Part shown: positions 34,792 to 43,476 of the stretch, in pieces | Numbering within the stretch: the stretch's first letter is position 1 | How the letters are laid out: the number at the start of each line of letters is the position of its first letter | Origin: Brucella daejeonensis | Lineage (GTDB): Bacteria > Pseudomonadota > Alphaproteobacteria > Rhizobiales > Rhizobiaceae | Length of the DNA stretch: 64,000 nucleotides | Direction of reading: 5' to 3' | Assembly (NCBI RefSeq): GCF_014199265.1 | Contig: NZ_JACIJG010000012.1 | Location: 1 to 64,000 of the forward strand | Translations under genes and position numbers: made by a program | Notes under the pieces: generated by a model | What the model was told of the DNA's origin: nothing | Database searches by the model: none | What the model saw: the letters and a program-made list of their open reading frames with translations, nothing else

Positions 34792-36972
34792 CTACCATTT
34801 GGTATGGACCTTCAGCAGCGCTTTCCGGCCTTCGCCATAACCGCAGACATAGACGTCCTGACATCCGGCGACATAATCCTTGTCGAAAAGATTGGTGACG
34901 TTGAGATCGACGCCCCAATTATCCTTTTCGTAGCCGAGTTTGAAATCGACCAATGTGACAGCGGGCACCTTGAGCTTGTTTTCAGCATCGGCATAACTGG
35001 AACCGACATAGCGGATACCTCCGCCAAGGGTCAGGCCCTGAAGTGCTCCTTCCGGCACCTTGTATTCAACGAAGATCGAAGCCTGCTGTTCGGGAAGAAG
35101 GGTAGGTCGGTTGCCGATGAGCGCGGCGTCGTCATCTTCCTTTACCTTCAGGTCATAGGCCGTGATGGCTGCCGTGATCTTCCAGTCCTGCGCGATATTG
35201 GCCTGTAGTTCCAGTTCCACACCACGTGAATTGACCTTCCCGATCTGTGAGACGTTGTTGAACGGACCGGTCAGGACATTTTCCTTGGTGAGATCGAAAA
35301 TGGATGCCGAGATGAGGCCGTCGAAGAAATCGGGACGATATTTTATCCCGGCTTCATACTGGATACCGGTTTCAGGTTTGGCGGGCGTGATCGCGACATC
35401 GGTGCCCGTGACCGTTCGCCCCAGCTCATCGATAACGGGATTGAAGAACGTGGCGACGCTTACATATGGCGTCAGGCCATTGTCGAACTCGTAACCCACG
35501 CCGACGCGGCCGGATGCGCGGCCTACATGGTCCTTATAGCGCGGCAGGCCCGTGGCCTCGGTGGAAACATAGTCGTAGCGACCGTTCAGCGTGACGATCC
35601 AGCCATCGCCGAATTCCATGCGGTCCTGCGCATAAACGCCGACCTGATGGCGCTTGAGATTCTGATCGATGTAGGGATCGCCCATCGGGGGCTGCGTTGT
35701 CCCATGGACCGGGTCATAGGCGTCGATCGGCGTGCCTGTGCCGCTCTGCTGCATCTGGTCGATGTCGAAGAATTTGTATTCGAGGCCGAACAGCACATTA
35801 TGCGTGATCGCACCCGCATTGATCGCGCCTTCGAGCTGGTTGTCGACAAGGAATGTATCGACCGTCGTATCGTGCCTGAAATTGATCCGGGAAAGATTGG
35901 GATTACCGGGCAAGGGCTGCGCCAGGAACCCCTCATAGCCGTAAGCGTAGAGGCTGTGCTCCTTCACATGGGCATGACCGTAACGCAGGTTCTGGCGCAC
36001 GGTCCAGTCGTTGTCGAAACGATGTTCGAGTTCGTAGCCGATGGATGCCTGTTCCCGGTCGTAGGAATCGAGACCGGGTTCCGTGAAGTTGGCCTTCCTT
36101 GAAATCCTGCCGAATTCCGTGGGCGTCACCGTGCCGTAATAGGGCAGGAAGCCACCGCCGTCATGATTAAGGTCGAGATGGGTATAATTGCCGAGTATGG
36201 TGAGCTTCGTCGCCTCATCCGGTCTGTATTCAATGCTGGGCGAGATGACGCCCCGGAATTCCCGGGCGTAATCGGTGTAATTGTCGCCGCCCTGGATCTT
36301 GCCATTGATACGATAATTGACCGTATCGCTTGCCTTGTCGCCGATGTCGAAACCCAGATAGCCGTTGCCATAGCTGTTAATGCCGGTTTCGACATAGCAC
36401 AACCGCTCACCCGTTGGCCGCTTGCTGATATAATTGACGATGCCGCCCGGATTGCCGCCGCCATAAAGCGCGGAGGAGGCCCCCTTCAGAACGTCGATCC
36501 GCTCGATGCCGAAGGAGTCGATCAGGAAACCGCCGAAACCATAGCTGAAATTCTGGAGGCCGTCGAGATAGGTGCCGGAGGCTGTCGCATCGAAGCCGCG
36601 GATGTAGATCCAGTTCGTGTCGTTATCCACGCCGAAAGGCTGGGTGAAAACGCCTGACGTATAGCGAAGCGCTTCGTCCAGTTTTTGCGCGCCCGTTGCG
36701 TCCATCTGTGCGCGCCCGATGACGGAAACGGATTGCGGGACTTTTTCGATTGCCACGCTACTCTTGGAGCCGGTCGCGGTCGCAGTCGGGGCAAAACCTT
36801 CCAACGGTGCGGCACCATCCGCCCTTGACCCGTCGCCGGTCTGGATGACGACCGTATCGAGCTTGATCGTGTTTTCCTGCGCAATGACCGGAGCCGTTGA
36901 GAGCGGCAGAACCGTAAGCGCTGTTCCGGTGACGAGCAGGATCAGAAGATTTTGCCGGATGGATACGGTCAT
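34792..36972 (-). CDS. TonB-dependent siderophore receptor
   Basis: A 726-residue outer-membrane protein. ATG 36972 is chosen because it has AAGGGG upstream and begins a clear signal peptide (ending near VIAQ, residue 32); the frame is open for another 36 codons. A TonB-box-like DTVVIQTG is followed by the plug (EKVPQSVSVIGRAQMDATGA; YIRGFDATASGTYLDGL; VLKGASSALYGGGNPGG) and a 22-strand-type barrel ending in an aromatic residue (HTKW). It resembles the ferrichrome/ferrioxamine receptor class. The upstream region holds a direct repeat that could bind the AraC-type regulator. Confidence 0.92.
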   Translation of the reverse strand: MTVSIRQNLLILLVTGTALTVLPLSTAPVIAQENTIKLDTVVIQTGDGSRADGAAPLEGFAPTATATGSKSSVAIEKVPQSVSVIGRAQMDATGAQKLDEALRYTSGVFTQPFGVDNDTNWIYIRGFDATASGTYLDGLQNFSYGFGGFLIDSFGIERIDVLKGASSALYGGGNPGGIVNYISKRPTGERLCYVETGINSYGNGYLGFDIGDKASDTVNYRINGKIQGGDNYTDYAREFRGVISPSIEYRPDEATKLTILGNYTHLDLNHDGGGFLPYYGTVTPTEFGRISRKANFTEPGLDSYDREQASIGYELEHRFDNDWTVRQNLRYGHAHVKEHSLYAYGYEGFLAQPLPGNPNLSRINFRHDTTVDTFLVDNQLEGAINAGAITHNVLFGLEYKFFDIDQMQQSGTGTPIDAYDPVHGTTQPPMGDPYIDQNLKRHQVGVYAQDRMEFGDGWIVTLNGRYDYVSTEATGLPRYKDHVGRASGRVGVGYEFDNGLTPYVSVATFFNPVIDELGRTVTGTDVAITPAKPETGIQYEAGIKYRPDFFDGLISASIFDLTKENVLTGPFNNVSQIGKVNSRGVELELQANIAQDWKITAAITAYDLKVKEDDDAALIGNRPTLLPEQQASIFVEYKVPEGALQGLTLGGGIRYVGSSYADAENKLKVPAVTLVDFKLGYEKDNWGVDLNVTNLFDKDYVAGCQDVYVCGYGEGRKALLKVHTKW

Positions 36973-37122
36973 GTGGTTTAACCCCTTGATATTTCCCGAC
37001 AGTGCCGGTTGGGGAGTTGTCCGGTCTTCGTTGAAGAACAAGGCAACTGGCACGATCATTGAGACGGGGTGCGTGGGCACCTGGATTAATATGAGTGTTT
37101 ACATCAAGATATTGTGCGGGGA

Positions 37123-37158
37123 TTGTTCGTTTTTTCGGTGAATTGAACGATTTTTGGC
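37123..37158. promoter_or_regulatory. Direct repeat upstream of the receptor gene, candidate AraC-type operator
   Basis: TTGTTCGTTTTTTCGG (from 37123) and TTGAACGATTTTTGGC (from 37143) agree at 11 of 16 positions and start 20 bases apart, about two helix turns. The site lies about 150-190 bases upstream of the receptor start and just downstream of the AraC-family gene. This is the spacing and position expected for an AraC-family activator dimer. The gap 36973-37194 holds nothing else obvious. Confidence 0.4.
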
Positions 37159-37194
37159 CAATGTGGAAAGCTGGACCCAAACGGTGCAGCCGCT

Positions 37195-38073
37195 CTATTG
37201 CGTCCGCTGTCGCAGCCAGGCGGCGGGTGTTGTGCCGGTCAGCCTTTTGAAAACACGGGTGAAATGCGCCTGATCGGAAAAACCTGTCACGGCAGCTATA
37301 TGAGGTAGCGAACCGGTTCGCTGCACGAGAAGTGCCTGTGCGCGTTCTATGCGCCTGCGCATCTGCCAGGCATGGGGCGAAAGGCCGGTCGATACTTTGA
37401 AGGCGCTGCAGAAATAGGATTCCGAAAGGCCCACCAGTGTTGCAAGTTCCCGCAGACGGATGACCCGAGCGTGATTGTCCTCGATGAAATCCGTCACGCG
37501 GCGTAACTGGCGCGGAGGCAGTTTGCTGTTGTGCGGGCGCGGTTCCGGCCCAACCTGAAAAAGCTCCGCCGCCAGAGCGATAATCAGCCCCTCCCCATAA
37601 AGATCGTGCAGGGGGGCTTTCGAACCGCATTCATCCGCCAGCAGGCAACCGAGTTGCTCGATCCTGGCATTGGCGAACAACAGGTGCGGCCTGTCGATGG
37701 TGCTGCCGTTCAATGCGCCGCCGAAGCGTTGTTGCAGGACGTTCAGGTCCAGGTGAAGGTCGAGATGTTTCAGTGTGCCGGGGCGGGTAACGCGGCTCCA
37801 GATCGGCATTCCCGCAGGGATATAGCAAAGGCTTTGTTTTCTGGTCTGGCTGACCGGACCATGCGTATTCCGTTGCGGCTGTATGGCCAGTTCACCGCTG
37901 CTTTCCAGCACCATGAACAGGCGCGGCGCTTTCGAAACATACTCGCCCCGCGCGCCGGGGCCGCAATGGACCGACCATATATCGGCGATGGCTCCCGCCC
38001 ACGCGCGATAGCGAAGATCGTCCAGCAGGTGGACGTCCTCGATGCGGCTTTTCATATGCGGATGGAAGTCCAA
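37195..38073 (-). CDS. AraC-family transcriptional regulator of the siderophore locus
   Basis: A 292-residue regulator. The N-terminal part (about 20-150) is an effector-binding region of the AraC cupin type. The C-terminal ~100 residues hold two helix-turn-helix motifs: IRLRELATLVGLSESYFCSA and LPHIAAVTGFSDQAHFTRVF, followed by KRLTGTTPAAW. Similar regulators sense a ferric siderophore and activate its receptor gene. It lies between the receptor (same strand) and the FhuC-like gene (divergent), so it could control both. Confidence 0.9.
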   Translation of the reverse strand: MDFHPHMKSRIEDVHLLDDLRYRAWAGAIADIWSVHCGPGARGEYVSKAPRLFMVLESSGELAIQPQRNTHGPVSQTRKQSLCYIPAGMPIWSRVTRPGTLKHLDLHLDLNVLQQRFGGALNGSTIDRPHLLFANARIEQLGCLLADECGSKAPLHDLYGEGLIIALAAELFQVGPEPRPHNSKLPPRQLRRVTDFIEDNHARVIRLRELATLVGLSESYFCSAFKVSTGLSPHAWQMRRRIERAQALLVQRTGSLPHIAAVTGFSDQAHFTRVFKRLTGTTPAAWLRQRTQ

Positions 38074-38184
38074 TATGTTTTTCCCGGAAGATTATTGCTA
38101 AAACTTGTATATCGCTCTCATGTTTTGCTATCAACAGGCCGACGCCGCTTTCTTGCGCGGCTGTGATCCGAAATGGAAAGATTG

Positions 38185-38964
38185 ATGACGCCAGCATTGT
38201 TCGAGCTTGAAAATGTCAGTTTTTCGGTTGCTGGGCGGACCCTGTTACAGCCGCTCACGATGTCGATATCGGCGGCGAGCCTGACGGCGCTTATCGGCCA
38301 CAACGGATCGGGCAAATCGACCTTGCTGAAAATCCTCGCGCGCCAGCAGCCCGCTTCGGACGGCATGGTCCGCTTTGCCGGAAAGCCGTTGCGTGAGTGG
38401 GGCGACCGCGAGTTCGCCCGTCGCCTTGCCTATCTGCCGCAACACACAGCGTCCGCCTCGGGGATGCTGGTGAAGGAACTGGTGGCACTCGGTCGCTATC
38501 CCTGGCACGGCGCTCTGGGTCGTTTCGGCGCGCGCGACCGGAAGAAGGTGGATGAAGCCATCGAACTGACCGGGATATCGGCTTTTGCCGATCGGCTGGT
38601 CGATACGCTTTCCGGCGGAGAGCGCCAGCGTGTCTGGCTGGCCATGCTGGTGGCGCAGGATGCCGAATGCCTTCTGCTCGACGAGCCGACCTCCGCGCTC
38701 GATATCGCACATCAGATCGAAGTGCTGTCGCTCGTGCGCAAGCTATCTCACGAAAAGAAACTCAGCGTCTTTGTCGTCCTGCATGATGTCAACATGGCGG
38801 CACGGTTCTGCGATGAAGTGTTTGCGCTGCATGGCGGAAAGCTGATTGCGCAGTCCGCTCCGGCGGGCATCATGGTGCCGGAACGGTTACAGGAAATTTA
38901 CGGCATCCCGATGGATGTGATGCGGCATGGCTCTACCGGTCATCTGATTGCCTCGCCGGTCTGA
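38185..38964 (+). CDS. Iron-siderophore ABC transporter ATPase, FhuC-like
   Basis: A 259-residue ATPase from ATG 38185, which has GGAAAGA before it; the ATG at 38173 is an alternative. Motifs: Walker A GHNGSGKST, YLPQHTASASGM, VALGRYPWHGALGRFG (strongly FhuC-like), signature LSGGERQR, Walker B CLLLDEPTSALD, and VLHDVNMAARFCD. It is on the opposite strand from the permease and binding-protein genes, an unusual split of a FhuBCD system, with the AraC-family gene in between. Confidence 0.92.
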   Translation: MTPALFELENVSFSVAGRTLLQPLTMSISAASLTALIGHNGSGKSTLLKILARQQPASDGMVRFAGKPLREWGDREFARRLAYLPQHTASASGMLVKELVALGRYPWHGALGRFGARDRKKVDEAIELTGISAFADRLVDTLSGGERQRVWLAMLVAQDAECLLLDEPTSALDIAHQIEVLSLVRKLSHEKKLSVFVVLHDVNMAARFCDEVFALHGGKLIAQSAPAGIMVPERLQEIYGIPMDVMRHGSTGHLIASPV

Positions 38965-38985
38965 TCCATCCTATCGAAACGCGCC

Positions 38986-40086
38986 CTATTTGTCGGTGTC
39001 TCGTCGGGCGTTGTCACCGTCATGGCCACGCCGCCAATAAGCCACGACCAGATGCCGGTTTTTCGAGACGCCGCGCTCCTTGCGCATATAGGTGCGGATT
39101 GCGCGGAAGGCGTTGAATTCGCAGCCCGCCCAGACATGGATGTCTTCCTCGTCCTGCGGAAATTCCACGGCACGCACCGCGTCCTGAAGAAGCGTTGTCG
39201 TTCCTGCCGGAGCGCCGTCGCGGTGTAGCCATTGCAGATCGACATCGGCGCGGGAAACCAACTCCTGCTGTTCCGCCGCATCCGCGATTTCGATACGTAT
39301 GACGGCTTTCGCGCCTTCCGGCAATCCCTCCAGAATGCGGCCGATAGCGGGCAGGGCGGTTTCGTCTCCGGCGAGGAGATACCATTTGGCCTCGCCGGCA
39401 TCGCCGCCGCCCGGTCCAGTCATGCCGACAATATCTCCGGGCTGCACGTTGGTCGCCCAGCCGGAACCCGGCGCATCGCAATCGTCGCCGTGGACCACCA
39501 TGTCGATATCCACCCAACCGGCTTCGGGATCGATATTGCGGATCGTGTAGACGCGCGTGTCGAGCCTTGCTTCGCCATCCGGCCAGACGGGGCGTCCATC
39601 CTCACCCATTACGGGCCATTGCGGCTTGGCAGCGCCTTTCGGCGGGAACAGGAGGCGGATGTGCAGGCCGCCTTGGCAAAACCGTCGCAGATTTTCGCCC
39701 CTGAGCCGCACGCGGCGCATATTGGGCGTAACATTCGAGACGTCGATGACGCGCATTTCGCGGAAGAATGGCAACGGCAGACCGGCCGCGCCGTCACCTT
39801 GCCAGACGATGTTGGGCTTGGTGCCTCCCTTGTCCAGAAACTCCAGCACATGCTCGGCGATGGAATATTTCATAAAGGCAAGGCCTGTTTCATCGTCGCT
39901 TTTGACATCGAAACTCACGGTTTCATCGTCCCATTCAACGTCGGCCTCACCGAAGCTCAGCACCAGTCTTGCGCTGGTCTCGTGTCGCTGCACATCGCCG
40001 TGTTCCACGAAATGATCGAGAACCTGACCGACGACATGACCGGCATTGGCGAGCGTGAAGCGGGCACTGGCATTGAGTTCGGACAT
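38986..40086 (-). CDS. Siderophore-interacting protein (FAD-binding ferric-siderophore reductase)
   Basis: A 366-residue cytosolic protein with an extra N-terminal domain. Residues 1-95 match the DUF2218 type (SARFTLANAGHVVGQVLDHF; KYSIAEHVLEFL). Residues 105-250 are the SIP FAD-binding domain (MRVIDVSNVTPNMRRVRLRG; RVYTIRNIDPEAGWVDID), and the rest is the SIP C-terminal domain (YLLAGDETALPAIGRIL; VWAGCEFNAFRAIRTYM). It should reduce the imported ferric siderophore and release Fe(II). It is convergent with, and 21 bases from, the FhuC-like gene. Confidence 0.9.
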   Translation of the reverse strand: MSELNASARFTLANAGHVVGQVLDHFVEHGDVQRHETSARLVLSFGEADVEWDDETVSFDVKSDDETGLAFMKYSIAEHVLEFLDKGGTKPNIVWQGDGAAGLPLPFFREMRVIDVSNVTPNMRRVRLRGENLRRFCQGGLHIRLLFPPKGAAKPQWPVMGEDGRPVWPDGEARLDTRVYTIRNIDPEAGWVDIDMVVHGDDCDAPGSGWATNVQPGDIVGMTGPGGGDAGEAKWYLLAGDETALPAIGRILEGLPEGAKAVIRIEIADAAEQQELVSRADVDLQWLHRDGAPAGTTTLLQDAVRAVEFPQDEEDIHVWAGCEFNAFRAIRTYMRKERGVSKNRHLVVAYWRRGHDGDNARRDTDK

Positions 40087-40192
40087 GAACCCGTCCTCCG
40101 TTGGATGATCTTCGCCAATCCTTATCCGAATATAACATGACTATTCAAGTCATCATTTTGATGGGCGCGACAACCGCACGCAATCCTGCCGC

Positions 40193-41086
40193 TTACAGAT
40201 CAGCCGCCTCAAAGACGCTTGCCGTCCAGTCGAGAAACACCCTCACGCGCGGCGATAACTGACGGTTCTGCGGATAATAGGCCGCAAGCGGAAGCGGGGG
40301 CGGAGGCATGTCGGGCAGGATTTCAACGAGGGCGCCTCGCGCCAGATCTTCGCGGAAGCGGTACCGGGGCGCCTGTATCAATCCAAATCCCATGCGTGCG
40401 AGGTGGTGCGCCGTTTCCGCCTCGTTGGCGCTCACCCGGCATGGAAGCGTTATCTCCCGGAGACCATCGGTCGTCTGGAATTCCAGCGGCATCACACGCC
40501 TCGTACGGGAGGAAACAAAGCCGATCATCTGATGCCCGGCCAGTTCCTCCATCGAAGCGGGCATCCCGTGGCGCTCGATATAGTGCGGGCTTGCGCAGGT
40601 TATCTCCGGAATGTCCGGTAGCCTTCGCATGATCAGGCTGCTGTCATGCGGATCTCCGGCGCGAATGACGCAATCAACACCCTCGCGCACCAGATCGATA
40701 AGTCTGTCGCCCTGACCGATATGCAGGTTGATCTGTGGGTACGATTTCAGAAACTCCGGCAGGCGCGGCAGCAGGAATGCCCGCGTCAGTGCTCCGTGTG
40801 CGTCTATGCGCAGCACACCCGAGGGGCTGCCGCCGCGCAAAGCGCCTTCCGCTTCATCGATGTCGGCGAGTATCGACAGGCATCTTCGATAATAGGCTTC
40901 GCCATCCAGCGTTGGCGCCACGTGACGGGTGGTGCGTTCCAGCAGACGGCTGCCGAGTTGCCGCTCCAACCGCCGGATCGCTTCCGTAGCGGTCGAACGC
41001 GGAATATCGAGATCGGCGGCTGCCGCGGTGAAGCTGCGACGGTCGATGACTCTCACAAAAAGGCGCATTGCATCAAGACGATCCAT
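40193..41086 (-). CDS. LysR-family transcriptional regulator
   Basis: A 297-residue regulator. ATG 41086 (MDRLDAMRLFVRV) is the natural start; the frame is open 64 codons further but crosses the intergenic region and the start of the divergent gene. The winged helix is DRRSFTAAAADLDIPRSTATEAIRRLE. The effector domain has GVLRIDAHGALTRAFLLPRL and a LGRG-like region. It is divergent from a short-chain dehydrogenase gene, a common arrangement in which the LysR protein controls its neighbour. Confidence 0.9.
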   Translation of the reverse strand: MDRLDAMRLFVRVIDRRSFTAAAADLDIPRSTATEAIRRLERQLGSRLLERTTRHVAPTLDGEAYYRRCLSILADIDEAEGALRGGSPSGVLRIDAHGALTRAFLLPRLPEFLKSYPQINLHIGQGDRLIDLVREGVDCVIRAGDPHDSSLIMRRLPDIPEITCASPHYIERHGMPASMEELAGHQMIGFVSSRTRRVMPLEFQTTDGLREITLPCRVSANEAETAHHLARMGFGLIQAPRYRFREDLARGALVEILPDMPPPPLPLAAYYPQNRQLSPRVRVFLDWTASVFEAADL

Positions 41087-41090
41087 GATT

Positions 41091-41107
41091 ATTCGTATTA
41101 TCCGAAT
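41091..41107. promoter_or_regulatory. Candidate LysR box (ATTCG-N7-CGAAT)
   Basis: The perfect inverted repeat ATTCG (41091-41095) and CGAAT (41103-41107) contains the T-N11-A pattern of LysR operators. It starts 5 bases upstream of the lysR start codon and 74 bases upstream of the dehydrogenase start, suitable for autorepression and divergent activation. Confidence 0.45.
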
Positions 41108-41180
41108 TTTATTACCAATAAAAGGATGATTATTCAGCTTAGGCGCAGCGCTATCTTCTTGTCGAACAAAGGAGGTTCCC

Positions 41181-41918
41181 ATGAAACTGAAAGACAAAAC
41201 CGCTATCGTGACTGGCGCCGGAAAAGGGATCGGCGCGGAGATCGCCCGCCAACTGGCGCGGGAAGGCGTCGCAGTCACGGTGAACTATGCGCGTGACGAG
41301 AACGCAGCCCGTCAGGTCGTGCTGGAAATCGAGCGGGCAGGCGGCCGGGCGGTCGCGGTACAGGCCGACATCGGCGCCCCGGCTGGTATGCCTGCGGTGT
41401 TCGACGCGGCCGAAGCTGCATTCGGACCGGTCGATATTCTGGTCAATAATGCGGGTTTAATGCGGCTCTCATCCGTCGCCGACGCAACCGATAAGGACAT
41501 TGAAGACCATTGCGCCATCAATCTCGCCGGTACATTCCGTGGAATGCGTGAAGGGGCCAGGCGGCTGCGTGATGGGGGGCGGATCATCAGCATATCGTCA
41601 AGCGTGGTGGGATTCTATCAGCCCGGCTACGGACTGTATGCTGCAACCAAGGCCGGGGTCGAGGCGCTCACCCATGTGCTTGCCAAGGAGTTGGGGGCGC
41701 GGCGGATTACGGTGAATGCAATCGCGCCCGGCCCGGTCGAAACCGATTTGTTCCTGAATGGAAAGTCGGAGGAACTGGTCGCGAACATCACACGTATGAT
41801 TCCGCTCGGTCGACTCGGACGCCCAGAGGACATTGCGGAATCTGTTGTGTTTCTCGCCGGTCCGGAAAGCGGCTGGATAAACGGCCAGACTATCCGCGCC
41901 AATGGCGGCGCGATCTAA
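41181..41918 (+). CDS. Short-chain dehydrogenase/reductase (FabG-like)
   Basis: A 245-residue classical SDR. The cofactor motif is TGAGKGIGAEIA (11-22), NNAG lies at 89-92, and the catalytic Ser/Tyr/Lys are in ISISSSVVGF (about 138-141), Y153 and K157 of YGLYAATKAG. PGPVETDLF follows. An Arg/Asp-type basis for NADP over NAD cannot be settled by eye. AAAGGAGG is an excellent ribosome binding site. The substrate is unknown; LysR control and lack of fatty-acid neighbours argue against a housekeeping FabG. Confidence 0.9.
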   Translation: MKLKDKTAIVTGAGKGIGAEIARQLAREGVAVTVNYARDENAARQVVLEIERAGGRAVAVQADIGAPAGMPAVFDAAEAAFGPVDILVNNAGLMRLSSVADATDKDIEDHCAINLAGTFRGMREGARRLRDGGRIISISSSVVGFYQPGYGLYAATKAGVEALTHVLAKELGARRITVNAIAPGPVETDLFLNGKSEELVANITRMIPLGRLGRPEDIAESVVFLAGPESGWINGQTIRANGGAI

Positions 41919-42280
41919 TCGTTGCTCGCTAACATAAGGGCGGCCACTGCCTTTTGCGAACCGCGAACTGCTCAAGCTCCATGATTCCCCATGTCTTGAC
42001 ATGCCGGTCGGAAGCTCACGCGATGCTTCCCGATTTCATTTTGGAAAAACTGCGCCGGTTGAGAGCTGGCGCGGTTCGTTCTGTCTTTTCGTGGCGATAT
42101 GGGGTCACGCCGCTTGTGGAGCGCGCTCCAGGTGTCTTATAAGGAAGGCGTTGCAAGTCGATTTGCACAAACATGCAGATTGTTCGATTTGGCGCTTGCT
42201 TTCCTCCATGCTTTTGGTTATCAGCGCACCGTCCAGCCGGAAACGGTTGGCTCCTTCGGGAAGATGGAACAAAGTTCCGG
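41919..42280. other. Non-coding stretch before the tRNA gene
   Basis: These 362 bases contain only short overlapping frames with no recognisable product, no ribosome binding site of note and no clear terminator. Composition is less GC-rich than the flanking genes. It presumably includes the tRNA promoter, but I cannot place it. Confidence 0.5.
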
Positions 42281-42356
42281 GCCGCTTTAGCTCAGTTGGT
42301 AGAGCACATCATTCGTAATGATGGGGTCGCGTGTTCGAGTCACGCAAGCGGCACCA
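42281..42356 (+). tRNA. tRNA-Thr (anticodon CGT)
   Basis: A 76-nt tRNA with encoded CCA. The acceptor arms GCCGCTT and AAGCGGC pair perfectly. The D-arm contains GCTCAGTTGGTAGAGC. The anticodon stem CATCA/TGATG (42307-42311, 42319-42323) closes loop TTCGTAA with anticodon CGT at 42314-42316, reading the threonine codon ACG. The T-arm is GCGTG-TTCGAGT-CACGC, and ACCA ends the gene at 42356. No repeat of its 3' end was seen in the window, so there is no sign of an integrated element here. Confidence 0.97.
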
Positions 42357-42813
42357 GCACCTCATAAAATCAGCCAGTTAGTTATCGGCTTCCCTCGTCA
42401 GGGCTTGTCCGTTTGTCTATTGCACGGAAGTTTTTCGTCAGGAATGCGGTGCCTGAATGTCTGTCCAGTAGAGCAGGCGCCGTCGTTTTCAGGCCTCCAT
42501 GCATAACAGCCATGTTGTTTTGCCGGTTGTCTAAAGCCGTCGAGACGCCCATCTGGCAGGCAATTGCAACACACCCGGATTTCCCGCGATGAAGCCGAAC
42601 ACTTATGCGGCCACGGTCCTTGTGGCGTGTGCGCTATTTTTAGCCTGGTCCATAGCGGAGCGGGTTCGATCCGAAATGGTGTCAGCGCCAACGCCGATAA
42701 AACGGCGCTGAACGGATACACGCACGTCTGTCGTGCGGCGTTGGTTTTCGGTCTGCGCAATAAATGGCCCGACAGAAGCGTTGCTGAGCGGGCCATAAGC
42801 TTGCGAATGCGTC
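42357..42813. other. Non-coding stretch after the tRNA with mutually exclusive stems
   Basis: No convincing gene lies in these 457 bases. Within 42682-42744 there are competing perfect stems: TCAGCGCC/GGCGCTGA (42682-42689 with 42704-42711), CCAACGCCG/CGGCGTTGG (42688-42696 with 42736-42744) and CGCACG/CGTGCG (42721-42726 with 42732-42737). TTTT follows the second stem. A small structured RNA on the plus strand is possible, but no promoter is evident. Confidence 0.35.
42764..42796 (-). terminator. Probable terminator of the Gly-rich protein gene
   Basis: On the minus strand, an 8-bp perfect stem (ATGGCCCG with CGGGCCAT, 42789-42796 and 42764-42771) starts 18 bases after the stop codon of the gene at 42814 and is followed by TTATTG. 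Confidence 0.6.
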
Positions 42814-43371
42814 TTATCTATCCAGAAGACTGTCGATCTGAGAGAACTCGTCTTCGGAAATTGTCCGGTTGAAAGCAGTTTCCAGCTGGTCCTTTGCGTC
42901 GTCCAGCGCCTGCTGGCGTTCGGCAGGGTCTTCGATCGCCATTGCGGCGTCGAGGGCCTGCTCGTAGGATGCGATTTTCCCGACGGCGGAGTTCGGCGCG
43001 GCATTTGCCCGTGCTGTTGCCGACGCATGGGCGGCATTCAGCGGGCCAAGGGTGTTTTTATCCCTGGTTACGCTCGCCTTGGTAACGGAATCCGTCTTGT
43101 GCTGCCCCGATTTCGTTGCCGAAGACCGGTGGGAAGCGCCATTGCCGGAATGGGCGGAGTTTCCTCCCTTGCCGCCACCATGGCTACCGCCATGCCCTCC
43201 ACCATTTCCACCGCCGTTACCGCCGCCATTTCCCCCACCATTGCCACCGCCTTCACCTTTGGCGTAGGCAATATCGCTATGGGTGACGCCCGTTAACGCC
43301 GGCAATAAACTGATCGAAAGGGCCAGTCCGGCAGAAATGCCGAGAATACCCATCTTGCGGCTGATTGACAT
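42814..43371 (-). CDS. Secreted protein with a Gly/Asn/His-rich repeat tract, unknown function
   Basis: A 185-residue protein from ATG 43371, preceded by AGGAG; the open frame upstream is discounted. The signal peptide has a basic start (SRKMG) and a hydrophobic core (ILGISAGLALSISLLPAL). Residues about 42-80 are a low-complexity tract of GGGN-type repeats that turn into GGGH/GGSH/GGGK. A Ser/Thr/Lys-rich segment follows, and the last ~65 residues look helical and acidic (YEQALDAAMAIEDPAERQQAL). I do not recognise a family. The His/Gly tract could bind metal or act as a flexible linker; both are guesses. It is probably exported to the periplasm or beyond. Confidence 0.7.
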   Translation of the reverse strand: MSISRKMGILGISAGLALSISLLPALTGVTHSDIAYAKGEGGGNGGGNGGGNGGGNGGGHGGSHGGGKGGNSAHSGNGASHRSSATKSGQHKTDSVTKASVTRDKNTLGPLNAAHASATARANAAPNSAVGKIASYEQALDAAMAIEDPAERQQALDDAKDQLETAFNRTISEDEFSQIDSLLDR

Positions 43372-43476
43372 TGTCCATCTCCTGTTAAGAACCAATTTGA
43401 ATATTAGCAAAATCTGATGCGGCAAAAGATGGGCGAAGGCGCGAGCAGCCGTTCACTTATGATTATAGGTGCGGCG

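Noticed and set aside
42281-42360. The tRNA 3' end as an attachment site of an integrated island
   Set aside because: No integrase gene and no second copy of the tRNA 3' end were found in the window.
43190-43260. Short regular repeats that could suggest a CRISPR array or VNTR without coding role
   Set aside because: The period is 12 bases, there are no spacers, and the repeats encode an in-frame Gly-rich tract of a signal-peptide-bearing protein.
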